Position numbers and translations under genes: made by a program | Part shown: piece after piece, positions 1 to 9,528 of the stretch | Layout of the letters: every line of letters starts with the position of its first letter | Position numbering within the stretch: position 1 is the stretch's first letter | NCBI GenBank assembly: GCA_032716605.1 | Contig: CM064573.1 | Span: forward strand, 1,327,356-1,391,355 | From: Paralithodes platypus | Lineage: Eukaryota > Arthropoda > Malacostraca > Decapoda > Lithodidae | Reading direction: 5' to 3' | Length of the DNA stretch: 64,000 bases | The notes under the pieces: generated by a model | The model's input: only the letters and a program-made list of their open reading frames with translations | What the model was told of the DNA's origin: nothing | Databases searched by the model: none

Positions 1-16
1 ATACCGGCTTCCCACT

Positions 17-901
17 ATGATTGATACATACCGGAAACATTAGGGCTGTGGTCAACATTCGTTTTGGCTGCTACGTGTGCCTCGCATTTGCAACCCCAAG
101 ACAGGCATATAATGTTGTCTAGGTTGTTCTGACTCGGATTTTCTTCAGATATTTTTTCATATTATTAATATATTTTTGAGTTTTAGTTCAATCGTTCGTT
201 TCTTCGAGTTTTATATCAACTGTTCGGTCAGGAGTCTTGTAATTCAGGTTTTATAAGCGAAAATATTTGAGAGATGTTGCTTCTCGTGAATAGAATTGAA
301 TGTAAATATATCCTTTTATTTTTAACACTCGGTTATTATTGAGGATTTTGTTTGTTTTTTGCAATTTTCAAGCACTGTATTTTAGATTGTCCCATAGGTT
401 GTTGTTGTTGTTTTTCCCCCAAGCTGCCTGGCCGAACAGCCCCAAGGCCCCGAGCAAGGCCAAGGCCATAACCGAGCGCCCCCTGTCCCCTAGGTTAACA
501 AAAACGCCTTCCCAGACTTCCTTCAAACTAAAATAAATGCCCACCTAAACCCCCTTCAAGTTAAATTTGTACAGTTTTCGATTGAAAAATGTTTCGGTCC
601 GAAGGCCGATTTCTCAGAAGTTACAGGCTCGCTATTGCTCTTTCATTGCGATTGATACGTGCCAGAAACATTAGGCTGTGGTCAACATTCTCTTTGGCTG
701 CTACATGTGCCTCGCATTTGCAACCACAAGACAGACATTATTATCTCGGTAGTTCGGACTCAGATTTTCTTCAGACATTTTTTGATTGGTGTTTTACTCT
801 CAATCGTTCGGTCGGGAAATGTGTAAGTCAGGTTTTATGAGGTGAAATATTTGAGAGATGATGCGGTCTGTCAGTAGAATTATATTGGAATATAATATTT
901 G
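17..901. repeat. dispersed direct repeat, two copies flanking an A-type fragment
   Basis: A segment of about 260-290 bp occurs at 17-309 and again at 648-901. Both share landmarks such as GATTGATAC, GAAACATTAG, TGTGGTCAACATTC, CTCGCATTTGCAACC and ATATTTGAGAGATG, with scattered mismatches and indels. The two copies are in the same orientation. The 338 bases between them hold low-complexity GC-rich sequence and an A-type element fragment. I do not recognise the family; no long open frame is conserved between copies, so it looks non-coding. Confidence 0.6.
500..640 (+). mobile_element. family A TTAA element, divergent fragment
   Basis: This fragment keeps the A-family order: a head similar to TTCAAACTAAAATAA, the hairpin arm ACAGTTTTCGATTGAAAAATG, the inverted GGTCCGAAGGCC stem and the core ACAGGCTCGCTATTGCTC. 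The 3' third is missing because the downstream direct repeat begins there. It is non-coding and diverged, so it is probably an old insertion. Confidence 0.5.
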
Positions 902-946
902 TAGTGTTAACGTGTTCCTAATCTTCGTTTATTTTGTCGGTTGTTT

Positions 947-1226
947 TTTCTGGGCCCTCTTCTCCCTCGTGTTTAGCCCCATTAGTTTTGAAATGTTAAG
1001 ACGTTTGTTACATTAGTTTGGCAATTTTCATACCTTTCACCCCATTGTTTGTGAATATTAAGACCTTTCGTGCTATTTAGGTGTCGATTTTTTCCCGGCG
1101 AGCGAAAGCGAGCCTGTAGTTCTAGGAGAAAAATTTCTACCGAAAAATGTAAACATTTATCTTGAAAGGGGGTCAAAGAGGGTGTTTGTTTAAGTTTGAT
1201 GGAGGTCTAGGGAGGAAACTAGATAA
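947..1226 (-). mobile_element. family A TTAA element, divergent copy
   Basis: On the minus strand the order of A landmarks is kept: a head near CTAGACCTCCATCAAAC, the ACATTTTTCGGTAGAAA hairpin, CAGGCTCGCTTTCGCTCGCC, GACACCTAAAT, CACGAAAGGTCTTAA and GGGGCTAAACACGAGGGAG. The TTAA termini are not intact. The palindromic CCGGCC stem is lost, unlike in the full-length copies. Confidence 0.6.
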
Positions 1227-1369
1227 ATGATAAATACATGAAAAATAGACTAAAAAGTGAACCATCCCCCCTGGCTCAAAACCAGCATTACATTACACAG
1301 AGCAATCATCTATCCCACAATGCCCACCCCTACCCCACCTTTCGTCTCCCCACACACCTCCCCTTGCCC

Positions 1370-2140
1370 TCCACCCCCACACATCAATCACCTACACCAC
1401 ACTTCCCCCTCTCCCACACACCAATAACCTACCCCACAACCCCACTCATACCAATCACCTCCTCCCCCTACCCCCCAACCCACATACCAATCACTTCCCC
1501 TCCTCCACACACCACACACACCAATCACTACCCCACAACTCTCTCCATCCCCCCACCCCACATACCAATCACTTCCCCCCTCCCCACACCCACCAATAAC
1601 CTATTCCACAACTCAAACACACACACCAATCACCACTCCCTCCCCCTCCCACACACACCAATCACTTACCCCCCTCCTCCCCCCACACACACCAATCACC
1701 ACCTCCCTCCCCCTCCCACACACACCAATCACTTACCCCCCTCCTCCCCCACACACACCAATCACCACCTCCCTCCCCTCCCACACACACCAATCACCAC
1801 CTCCCTCCCCCTCCCACACACACCAATCACTTACCCCCCTCCTCCCCCACACACACCAATCACCACCTCCCTCCCCCTCCACACACACCAATCACTTACC
1901 CCCCTCCTCCCCCCACACACACCAATCACCACCTCCCTCCCCCTCCCACACACACCAATCACTTACCCCCCTCCTCCCCCCACAACACCAATCACAACCT
2001 CCCTCCCCCTCCCACACACACCAATCACTTACCCCCCTCCTCCTCCCACACACACCAATCACCACCTCCCTCCCCCTCCCCCACACACCAATCACTTACC
2101 CCCTCCTCCCCCCTCCACATGCACCAATCACTTGCAACCC
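1370..2140. repeat. CT/CA-rich minisatellite, about 65-bp unit built of two half units
   Basis: Alternating half units 'CACACACCAATCACTTAC' plus C-rich and 'CACACACCAATCACCACC' plus CTCCCTCC repeat about a dozen times. The plus strand has almost no G. A 323-codon frame spanning it reads as proline/histidine/threonine repeats and is only a translation of the array; there is no evidence that it is a gene. Confidence 0.9.
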
Positions 2141-2210
2141 CTACCCCCCCCCCCCTCTCTCTCTCCTCCCACACACACACACTCCATTCACCCATCTAAC
2201 AAGTGCTAAT

Positions 2211-2511
2211 TTCCAAAGTGGTTACAACGACCTCTAATTGCATAGCAACTAACAATAAAAGCCCCCCCTCCCCTTAAACCCGACCGCCGGGCTTGTGGAT
2301 CAAGGTAATCCCCCCCCCCCCCCTCCATTATTTTCAGCGGTAATGATAAGCTTAGGATAGGGTACGTTCACATATAATCGGTCGGAACGAGGGCTAATCA
2401 GGTGGTTTAGATTGAATTGAGGCGCCGTTATCCAGGCAGGCTTCGGATACTGGGTACAGCAGGAGACAAAAATTCACCAGCAACGTAGATGGGAAACTGT
2501 GCTATCTTGAC
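2211..2511. other. no gene seen; C-run and dispersed 50-bp repeat
   Basis: The stretch contains a C-run near 2310-2325. A 50-bp motif at 2459-2508 (AGGAGACAAAAATTC through AAACTGTGCTATCTTGA) recurs at 3297-3352, on the far side of two A elements. I see no coding or RNA feature. Confidence 0.5.
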
Positions 2512-2837
2512 TTAAGGGGATATCTCCACTTGAGGGATTTTTTTCTTGACCCCTTTCTCCCACATGTTTAGCCCCATTGCTTTTGATATTATAAAACGTT
2601 TGCCCCATTAGTTTAGCGATTTTAAGAACTTTTACCCCATATTAAGACCTTTCGTGCAATTCAGGTGTCGATTTTATCCTGGCGAGCGATAGCGAGCCTG
2701 TAATTTAAGGGAAACTGGCCTTCGGCCGGGAAATTTTTCTACCGAAAAATTTACAAATTTATCTTGAAAGGGACTCAAGGGGGTGTAATTTTAAGCTTGA
2801 TGGAGGTCTAGGGAACACACTAAATACCTCCCCTTAA
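2512..2837 (-). mobile_element. family A TTAA element (MITE-like), full length
   Basis: This copy is 326 bp including flanking TTAA at both ends. Its ends are TTAAGGGGATATCTCC and GGTATTTAG...CTCCCCTTAA read in inverse. It carries all family A landmarks: a self-complementary ACATTTTTC/GAAAAATG-type hairpin, the CCGGCCGAAGGCC stem, and the core GGCTCGCTATCGCTCGCC. It has no coding capacity. Short terminal inverted repeats plus TTAA on both sides are the known signature of piggyBac-superfamily targeting; assigning this family to that superfamily is inference. Confidence 0.75.
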
Positions 2838-2842
2838 ACCCT

Positions 2843-3292
2843 CTAGGGGAGGTTTTTAGTTTGTTCGCTAGACCTCCATCAAGCTTAAAATTACACCACC
2901 TAGACGCCCTTTCGGTTTGTAGTTTGTTCCCTAGACCTCCATCAAGCTTATAATTACACTCCCTTGAGCCCCTTTCAATATAAATGTGTACATTTTTCGG
3001 TAGGAAAATGCCCTGGCTAAAGGCCGGTTCCTCTTAAGTTCCTCCATAAGTGTGTTGATTTTCGGTGTGAGCATCCTAGGTTCGAATCCCCGGACTGCCA
3101 CATGTGTTTGTTAATTTCATTAATCGAGTTTAGGAGTAAAGTTGGTTGGGTGGAGAGAACATAATAATTACAGGCTCGCTAGCACTCGTCAGGGGAAAAT
3201 CGACACCTAAATGGCACGAAAGGTCTGATTATTGACAGAAATTGGGCGAAAGTTCTTAAATTCGCTAAACTAATGGACAGATCAGAGACTCT
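2843..3292 (+). mobile_element. family A element with internal duplication and SINE-like insertion
   Basis: The head (GGGGAGGTTTTTAGTTTGTT, CTAGACCTCCATCAAGCTT) appears twice, at 2848 and again at about 2917, before the hairpin and core. The element is interrupted at about 3040-3160 by tRNA-like sequence, then resumes with TTACAGGCTCGCTAG. The 3' TTAA end is lost. Confidence 0.65.
3040..3160 (+). mobile_element. tRNA-derived SINE-like insertion
   Basis: It contains GGTTCGAATCC (3079-3089), a match to the tRNA/SINE B box of RNA polymerase III internal promoters. It is followed by CATGTGTTTGTTAATTTCATTAATCGAG, similar in order to the sequence after the B box in the unit at 13996-14130. It splits an A element, so it is younger than that element. 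It is too degraded to fold as a tRNA. Confidence 0.4.
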
Positions 3293-3499
3293 CCACAGTA
3301 GGAGACACAAATTCGCAGACAACGTAGATGGGGAAACTGTGCTATCTCGAAATATACCTCTCTGTCTGGACTCTCTCAGCTATTTGTGATTATTCCCATA
3401 TTATTGACTCGCATTCTCGGTCGTAGAAATGTGGAGTTATGCTGTCGTTTCGTCTTGAGACATCGTTTATATTTTTCTGCCGCAAGGTTCAGGTTGAAT

Positions 3500-3716
3500 T
3501 AAGCCGGTATCACACGAGCGCTTTTTCACTCAACATTTATCCTCAACACTGGTCTGGCAGCTTATGTGGTCAAGATATATAAGATTTTGGTTGCCTAAAT
3601 TCACCTACCATCAGTCTCGTTTCCGATACCAGTGCAAAATATTCCAGACATGTTGCCAGAATTTTTTTTTATGATGGAATGTTGACTATAATAACTGTCG
3701 TTTGATACCGGCTTTA
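3500..3716. mobile_element. MITE-like element F with terminal inverted repeats
   Basis: The left end AAGCCGGTATCACACGA and the right end TCGTTTGATACCGGCTT are inverted complements with one mismatch, about 215 bp apart. A second inverted pair (TCAACATT with AATGTTGA) lies further in, so the inverted repeat extends about 35-60 bp inward. No coding capacity. The superfamily is unknown; TTA or TA duplications are possible at the ends. Confidence 0.5.
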
Positions 3717-3736
3717 CTGAAGCCGACTGTACCGGG

Positions 3737-4070
3737 TTAAGGGGAGGTTTTTAGTTTGTTTTCTACTCCTCCAGCAATCTTAAAATTTCACCCCCTTGAC
3801 CCTCTTTGAAGATAAATTTGTACATTTTTCGGTAGAAAAATGTCCCGGCTGAGAGCCGGCTCCTCTTATATTACAGGCTCGCTATCGCTCGCCATGATAA
3901 AATCGACACCTAAATGGCACGAAAGGTCTTAAAATTGACAGATGGGTCGAAAGTTCTTAAAATCGTCAAAATAATGGGGCGAACGTCTTAAAATTAAAAA
4001 AGCAATAGGGCTAAACATGAGGGAGAAAGGAGTCAAGAAAAGAATCCCTCAAGTGGAAACCTCCCCTTAA
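3737..4070 (+). mobile_element. family A TTAA element, full length, abutting a B element
   Basis: It begins TTAAGGGGAGGTTTTTAG and ends GTGGAAACCTCCCCTTAA (334 bp). Internal hairpin, CCGG stem and GCTCGCTATCGCTCGCC core are present. Its right TTAA (4067-4070) is also the left end of the B element that follows, so A inserted at the terminal TTAA of B, or the two share it. Confidence 0.75.
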
Positions 4071-4140
4071 CCCGTTCAGTGCCGGTGACGTCCTTTTAGC
4101 TTTATTCTGGCTATTAGACGATTGGGTTGAGTTTGGTACT

Positions 4141-4696
4141 TATCTACCATTACTATCTACCATTACTATCTACCATTACTATCTACCATTACTATCTACC
4201 GTTACTATCTACCATTACTATCTACCATTGCTATCTACCATTACTATCTACCGTTACTATCTACCGTTACTATCTACCATTACTATCTACCATTACTATC
4301 TACCATTACTATCTACCATTACTATCTACCATTACTATCTACCATTACTATCTACCGTTACTATCTACCATTACTATCTACCATTACTATCTACCGTTAC
4401 TATCTACCGTTACTATCTACCATTACTATCTACCGTTACTATCTACCGTTACTATCTACCATTACTATCTACCATTGCTATCTACCATTACTATCTACCA
4501 TTTCTATCTACCATTACTATCTACCATTACTATCTACCATTACTATCTACCATTACAATCTACCGTTACTATCTACCGTTACTATCTACCGTTACTATCT
4601 ACCATTACTATCTACCATTACTATCTACCATTACTATCTACCGTTACTATCTACCGTTTCTATCTACCATTACTATCTACCATTACTATCTACCAT
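4141..4696. repeat. 13-bp minisatellite (CTACCATTACTAT)n
   Basis: About 43 copies of a 13-bp unit with A/G variation at one position (CCATTAC versus CCGTTAC). Because 13 is not a multiple of three, the open frames over it read the unit in rotating phase. They are not credible genes. The array lies inside a B element. Confidence 0.95.
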
Positions 4697-4719
4697 CTTT
4701 TTACTATCACAGATCCTTC

Positions 4720-5045
4720 TTAAGGGGAGGTATTTAGTTTGTTCCCTAGACCTCCATCAAGCTTAAAATTACATCCCCTTGAGTCCCTTTCAAGATAAAT
4801 TTGTACATTTTTCGGTAGAAAAATTTCCCGGCCGAAGGCCGGTTCCTCTTAAATTACAGGCTCGCTATCGCTCGCCAGGATAAAATCGACACCTGAATTG
4901 CACGAAAGGTCTTAATATGGGGTGAAAGTTCTTAAAATCGCTAAACTAATGGGGCAAACGTTTTATAATATCAAAAGCAATGAGGCTAAACATGAGGGAG
5001 AAAGGGGTCCAGAAAAAAATCCCTCAAGTGGAAATATCCCCTTAA
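4720..5045 (+). mobile_element. family A TTAA element nested in B
   Basis: 326 bp from TTAA to TTAA with start GGGGAGGTATTTAG. The flanks AGATCCTTC on the left and ACTGCGCAAAATCGT on the right rejoin to the B sequence with a single TTAA, which supports TTAA target duplication. The same internal B site is occupied again at 45865. Confidence 0.8.
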
Positions 5046-5109
5046 ACTGCGCAAAATCGTGTCAAAATAGCTAGCATAGAATAAGGAAGGCGTTGAGGTA
5101 CAGAAGGGG

Positions 5110-5435
5110 TTAAGGGGAGGTTTTTAGTGTGTTTCCTAGACTTCCATCAAGCTTGAAATTACACCCCCATGACCCCCTTTCAAGAAAAATGTGTACATTT
5201 TTCGGTAGAACAATGTCCCGGCTCCTCTTAAATTACAGGCTCGCTATCGCTCGCCAGGAAAAAATCGACACCTAAATTGGACGAAAGGTCTTAAAAGTGA
5301 CATAATTGGGGTGAAAGTTCTTAAAATCGCCAAACTAATGGGGCGAACGTCTTAAAATATCAAAAGCAATGGGGCTAAACATGAGGGAGAAAGGGGTCAA
5401 GAAAAAAAATCCCTCAAGTGGAGATCTCCCCTTAA
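5110..5435 (+). mobile_element. family A TTAA element at the right end of B
   Basis: It starts at the TTAA that ends the B element (GAAGGGGTTAA) and finishes with GGAGATCTCCCCTTAA. It is 326 bp. The CCGGCC stem is partly deleted in this copy (CCCGGCTCC), while the core GCTCGCTATCGCTCGCC is intact. Confidence 0.75.
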
Positions 5436-5565
5436 CCTCCAAGTGAAAGTAACAGGGTAGGTAGGGTGGCTGCACAAGCAACCCGCCTGTGGTGATATCA
5501 TAATGTGGGGCGGGGTCATCTATATTATAACTTGTGTTACTTTATCCGCACCAACACACACACAC

Positions 5566-5823
5566 ACACTTCTCCCTCATGTTTAGCCCCATTAGTTTTC
5601 AGATCTGAAGACGTTCGGCCCATTAGTTTGCCCAGTTTAAAAACTTTCGCCCCATTTCTGTCAATTTTAAGACCTTTTGTGCCATTCAGGCGTTAATTAA
5701 TTCCAGGCGAGCGATAGCGAGCATGTAATTTAAAAGAAAGCGGCCTTCGGCCGGGACATTTTTCTACCGAAAAATGTACAAATTTATCTTGAAAGGGGCT
5801 CAAGGGGGTGTAATTTTAAATGT
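5566..5823 (-). mobile_element. family A element, both ends truncated
   Basis: Landmarks from CTCCCTCATGTTTAGCCCC to GGGGGTGTAATTTTAA are present in minus orientation. The 3' end meets a (CA)n tract at 5558-5566, and the 5' end runs into the AT-rich minisatellite. The hairpin and CGGCCTTCGGCCG stem are intact. Confidence 0.7.
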
Positions 5824-5859
5824 GAAAATGTGAAAAAATACAGTAATTCAATGCAGTAA

Positions 5860-6238
5860 AATAATAAGATAATACATAAAAATAAGATAATACATAAAAA
5901 TATGATAATACATAAAAATAAGATAATACATAAAAATATGATAATACATAAAAATAAGATAATACATAAAAATAAGATAATACATAAAAATAAGATAATA
6001 CATAAAAATAAGATAATACATAAAAATAAGATAATACATAAAAATATGATAATACATAAAAATAAGATAATACATAAAAATATGATAATACATAAAAACA
6101 AGAGGTAATACATAAAAACAAGAGGAAATACATAAAAACAAGAGGTAATACATAAAAACAAGAGGTAATACATAAAAACAAGAGGTAATACATAAAAACA
6201 AGAGGTAATACATAAAAATAAGATAATACATAAATAGA
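5860..6238. repeat. AT-rich minisatellite, 18- to 20-bp unit
   Basis: Units ATAATACATAAAAATAAG (18 bp) shade into GGTAATACATAAAAACAAGA (20 bp) towards the right, about 20 copies in all. Open frames on both strands reflect the absence of stops in the unit. Confidence 0.9.
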
Positions 6239-6387
6239 ATAAACGTGATCCAGGGCAAATAAAAAATAAAAAAATTACAAAAACTAGAAACTAAACTATA
6301 AAATACGTGCCGAGGTAAGATAATAATGGTTATACAATTTCATATAGTATCTTAAAATACTCTGTTCATGTATGACTTCCGACAGAG

Positions 6388-6795
6388 GAGCCCCCTCCCC
6401 CCCCCCCACCTCCAACCCCCCTCCATTTCCAAACAGCATCTCCTCCATCCTCTCACCTCCAACTCTCCACCCCAAAACCCCCCACCCTCCGAAAAATGAA
6501 ACAATAAGTATCCCCTCCCCACTTTCACCCCCCTACCTCCAACCCCCCTCCCCCCTCCAACTCGCCACCCCTGGCACCCGCAAACCCCCCCCCCACCTCC
6601 AACCCTCACCCCCAAACCCCCACCCCAACTCTCCCTCCCTAAAAAAGTAGCTACCTCCTACCTCTAAACCCTCGCTTCCAACTCTCCACCCACCCACAAA
6701 CCCACAACCCACCCACAAACCCACAACCCACCCACAATATAAAGTACATACTCCCTACCCCCAAACCCCCACCCTCCAAAAAAAAAACCGCAAAT
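6388..6795. repeat. C-rich polypyrimidine-like tract with ACCTCCAAC motif
   Basis: Irregular repeats of CCACCTCCAACCCCC and CCCACCCACAAACC. The plus strand is nearly free of G. No unit length is constant. Open frames on both strands are low-complexity. Confidence 0.8.
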
Positions 6796-6900
6796 AGAAA
6801 ACCTAGATTACACAGGAAACCAGACTGGTCATCATCATTTACTGTCCAACATGATTCTCCTTGTGTATGAGGACTATACGAATACCTCCACCGCACGAGT

Positions 6901-7087
6901 TGTCTATCTATGTATCTATCTATCTATCTATCTATCTATTTACTCAGGCCGAATCCCCACTTTTCCTATTTTGTTCTTTTCTTTTTTCCCTCTTTTTTTG
7001 TATTTTTTTCCTTTTTTTCGTTCTTTTGGGGATTGGGGCCCCACTTTTCCGATTTTTTTTGTTTTTTTTTCTTCCCCTCTTTTTTCA

Positions 7088-7118
<31 letters not shown>

Positions 7119-7130
7119 TTTGGGGGGGGG
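6901..7130. repeat. (TATC)n then T-rich tract ending in a G-run
   Basis: The TATC tetranucleotide repeat at 6903-6939 is followed by about 160 bp of T-rich sequence with CTTTT and GTTTT runs, then GGGGGGGGGG at about 7121-7130. Confidence 0.85.
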
Positions 7131-7344
7131 GGTGGCCGACTCAAGACAGAGCAAGAACAGGGAAAACACAAAACGCAAGATAACACAACGAACACACACA
7201 GACAAAACACATATTCACACACATCTAGGTCACAATGTGTATGTATAGAAAAATGTATAATCCGGTAAAATAAGAAAAGCAATTAGGTAAAATCCAGAAA
7301 TGTAAGAAAAAAAAAATCCAGCTAAATAATAGATCCGGTATAAT

Positions 7345-7655
7345 AAGACAAAATATTAAAGTTAAACCCAGGAAACTAAGACAAAATATTAAAGTTAAAC
7401 CCAGGAAACTAAGACAAAATATTAAAGTTAAACCCAGGAAACTAAGACAAAATATTAAAGTTAAACCCAGGAAACTAAGACAAAATATTAAAGTTAAACC
7501 CAGGAAACTAAGACAAAATATTAAAGTTAAACCCAGGAAACTAAGACAAAATATTAAAGTTAAACCCAGGAAACTAAGACAAAATATTAAAGTTAAACCC
7601 AGGAAACTAAGACAAAATATTAAAGTTAAACCCAGGAAACTAAGACAAAATATAA
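7345..7655. repeat. 33-bp minisatellite, about 9 nearly identical copies
   Basis: The unit contains AGACAAAATATTAAAG and TTAAACCCAGGAAACTA. Copies are almost identical, so expansion is recent. Since 33 is a multiple of three, the minus strand reads as an 11-residue hydrophobic repeat containing FCLSFLGLTLI. I regard this as an artefact of the array. Confidence 0.95.
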
Positions 7656-7720
7656 AAAAGTAAAATCCAGTGAAATAAGAAAAACAACTCGGCTCTTCTT
7701 TATCCATGTAGGAATTTATG

Positions 7721-7889
7721 TACAATCGAGGTTAATAAGTGTTGTCAGATATTTCACAAAGTTTCGGACACTGACTACTACTCTTGAGGGATAAGCACTT
7801 TTCCCAGTAACTATAAAGATACTAATAACACTTGTTGAGCGAAAACCACTGGAATCTATGACAACACTTAATTAATACCCCCGATTGTA
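7721..7889. mobile_element. MITE-like element G, TA-flanked, 169 bp
   Basis: The left end TACAATCGAGGTTAATAAG...GTGTTGTCA and the right end TGACAACACTTAATTAAT...CCGATTGTA are inverted complements over about 27 bp with small indels. TA at both ends fits a Tc1/mariner-like target duplication (inference). No open frame inside. Confidence 0.6.
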
Positions 7890-7941
7890 CAGTCTATACG
7901 CACAGACCCGTTTTTTTTTGTATGTATTTATTTATTTTTAT

Positions 7942-7980
<39 letters not shown>

Positions 7981-8358
7981 CTGCGCAAACTATATCTTGG
8001 GTGATGTGTACGTTGTTAAGTTAAAGTGCTGTTTGTTAAGTTAAGGTGCTGTTTGGTGGAAGTATATTATTGTTGATTGTACTACTGCTTGGTGGGTAGT
8101 GGAGGAGATGGTGGAGGAGGTGGTGCTGGTGGGTGGAGGTGGAGGAATAATACGAAGGACTAGAGAAAACGAGCTGTAAATGACTACCCCCTATTCCCTG
8201 GCTGACCCTTCCTAAATGGTAGAACTATTAGCTGGATTACTCTAGTTGTTTGTGAGTTATAGAGGTTAATGTTCAAGAGTGTTGGCCTATTTATTTGGAA
8301 CAGGGTATAGGCTGTGAATATACCGCAACCTAAGAGTTAACTACTGCATTCTACTAGT
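7890..8358. other. no gene seen; poly-T tract and GGTGGAGG repeats
   Basis: A long T-run lies at about 7946-7976 and purine-rich GGTGGAGGA motifs at 8097-8150. A short duplication, TTAAGTTAAAGTGCTGTTTG, occurs near 8018-8055. No coding feature can be supported. Confidence 0.5.
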
Positions 8359-8496
8359 ATGTCTCTCTCACTCAATCAATCTTTCCTTCATCCTATGATT
8401 TAAAGTGCTTTAAACTTCGTGTGTTCGGGCATTTTGACCACAACTTCCCTTGAATTTGGCTCTCTGTCACTCTTTTGACTCTGGGAGAGACACTCG

Positions 8497-8527
<31 letters not shown>

Positions 8528-8560
8528 GACAACTTGCGTCTCCTTCATATACATTACAAA
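8359..8560 (+). repeat. dispersed repeat H, diverged copy
   Basis: This segment (CTCACTCAATCAATCTTTCC, ATCCTATGATTTAAAGTGC, GGGAGAGACACTCG, CTCCTTCATATAC) matches the right arm of the large inverted repeat at 26380-26560 and the copy at 50168-50510. It is interrupted by a T-run at 8498-8524. It defines H as an interspersed family rather than a locus-specific duplication. Confidence 0.65.
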
Positions 8561-8716
8561 AAAATCATTGATATAAATTATTCATAATAATTTATTTTTA
8601 CATTGGTATGTGGGTGATGAACTAGATGTGTGTGAATTTGTATTTTGTTTTTGAGTGTTCAATGTTTTCAGTTGTGCTGTCCCTATCTTGGCTGTCTTTT
8701 GAATCAGCCACCCCCT

Positions 8717-8734
8717 AAAAAAAAAAAAAAAAAA

Positions 8735-8784
<50 letters not shown>
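8717..8784. repeat. poly-A followed by (GA)n
   Basis: About 25 A residues pass directly into about 20 GA dinucleotides. An A-run next to GA could be a decayed retroposon tail, but no element body is visible upstream. Confidence 0.9.
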
Positions 8785-8786
<2 letters not shown>

Positions 8787-8990
8787 GGAGATTGGGCTTG
8801 AGTTTATATAATAGAATATAATAGAATATTGGTGGTAATATACCTATTTTTATACAAATTAGAAAACTAAATCACCATCAATGTTAGGCAATCATCTTAC
8901 TGAATATACCTTGTTCATTCGCTTTATTACCCTTGATTGAAGTGTAGCTCAGTATAATCTTCTACCTCAGCTGCTAAGACACCGATTTTA

Positions 8991-9088
8991 TTGTGTGTGT
9001 GTGTGTGTGTGTGTACGTGCGTGTCTGTGTGTGGGTGCGTGTATATGTGTGTGTGCGTGTGTATGTTTATGTGTTCGTGTGTGTTTTT
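8991..9088. repeat. (GT)n imperfect microsatellite
   Basis: Alternating GT with scattered C and A substitutions. It directly abuts the truncated A element at 9091. Confidence 0.9.
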
Positions 9089-9090
9089 TT

Positions 9091-9219
9091 TAAATCCTTC
9101 TCCCTCATTTTCAGCCCCATTAGTTTTGAGATTTTAAGACGTTCACCCCATTTGTTTGACGAATTTAAAAACCTTTCGCTCCATTTCTTTGTCAATAATA
9201 AGACTTTTGGTGCATTTTG
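9091..9219 (-). mobile_element. family A fragment (3' part)
   Basis: In minus orientation it keeps CTTCTCCCTCATTTTCAGCC through TTTTGGTGCATTT and then stops. Its 3' terminus is replaced by a GT microsatellite, as at 5566 and 11107. Confidence 0.65.
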
Positions 9220-9450
9220 TTTGTTGTAATTTCTGGATATTTTTCTTAATGTGTAATTTGAAGTATATAAAAAAATCAAATGTGAAAATCATAGGACTAG
9301 GTTAGCAAGTTTTTGTTATGCTTTCATTAATTTCATTGGAGGTGTTTGGTGTTGTGGTGAACTTCATAACAATATAGCTTATACTTGTTAATAAAGTTAC
9401 TATAGTCGGTTTAATTTCATCTGACGGTCAATTTAATCACACTGCAATTG

Positions 9451-9476
9451 ATTTTTCGATACTTAAATCGAAAAAT
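9451..9476. other. perfect small hairpin
   Basis: ATTTTTCGAT and ATCGAAAAAT are exact inverted complements separated by ACTTAA. It resembles the hairpin used in family A but has no other A sequence around it. Confidence 0.6.
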
Positions 9477-9528
9477 AAGAAACAACTAAGGCTTTGTGGT
9501 ATATCAGGGTTAATCTATCGCCAGCACT

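Larger units (their letters stand above)
4067..5113 (+). mobile_element. family B TTAA element carrying a minisatellite and a nested A element
   Basis: The left end is TTAACCCGTTCAGTGCCGG with GACGTCCTTTTAGC and TTAGACGATTG; the right end is AATCGTGTCAAAATAGCTAG through GGTACAGAAGGGGTTAA. The expected length is about 210 bp. It is swollen to 1047 bp by a 13-bp minisatellite (4141-4696) and a complete A element (4720-5045) inserted in an internal TTAA next to AGATCCTTC. A elements also abut both outer TTAA ends. It is non-coding. Confidence 0.7.

Noticed and set aside
1238..2209. A 323-codon proline/histidine/threonine-rich protein
   Set aside because: It coincides with a C-rich minisatellite and includes no non-repeat domain.
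4127..4737. A 198-codon Tyr/Leu/Thr repeat protein
   Set aside because: It is the 13-bp minisatellite translation.
7225..7725. An 11-residue hydrophobic repeat protein on the minus strand
   Set aside because: 33-bp tandem repeat; the frame is open because the unit length is a multiple of three.
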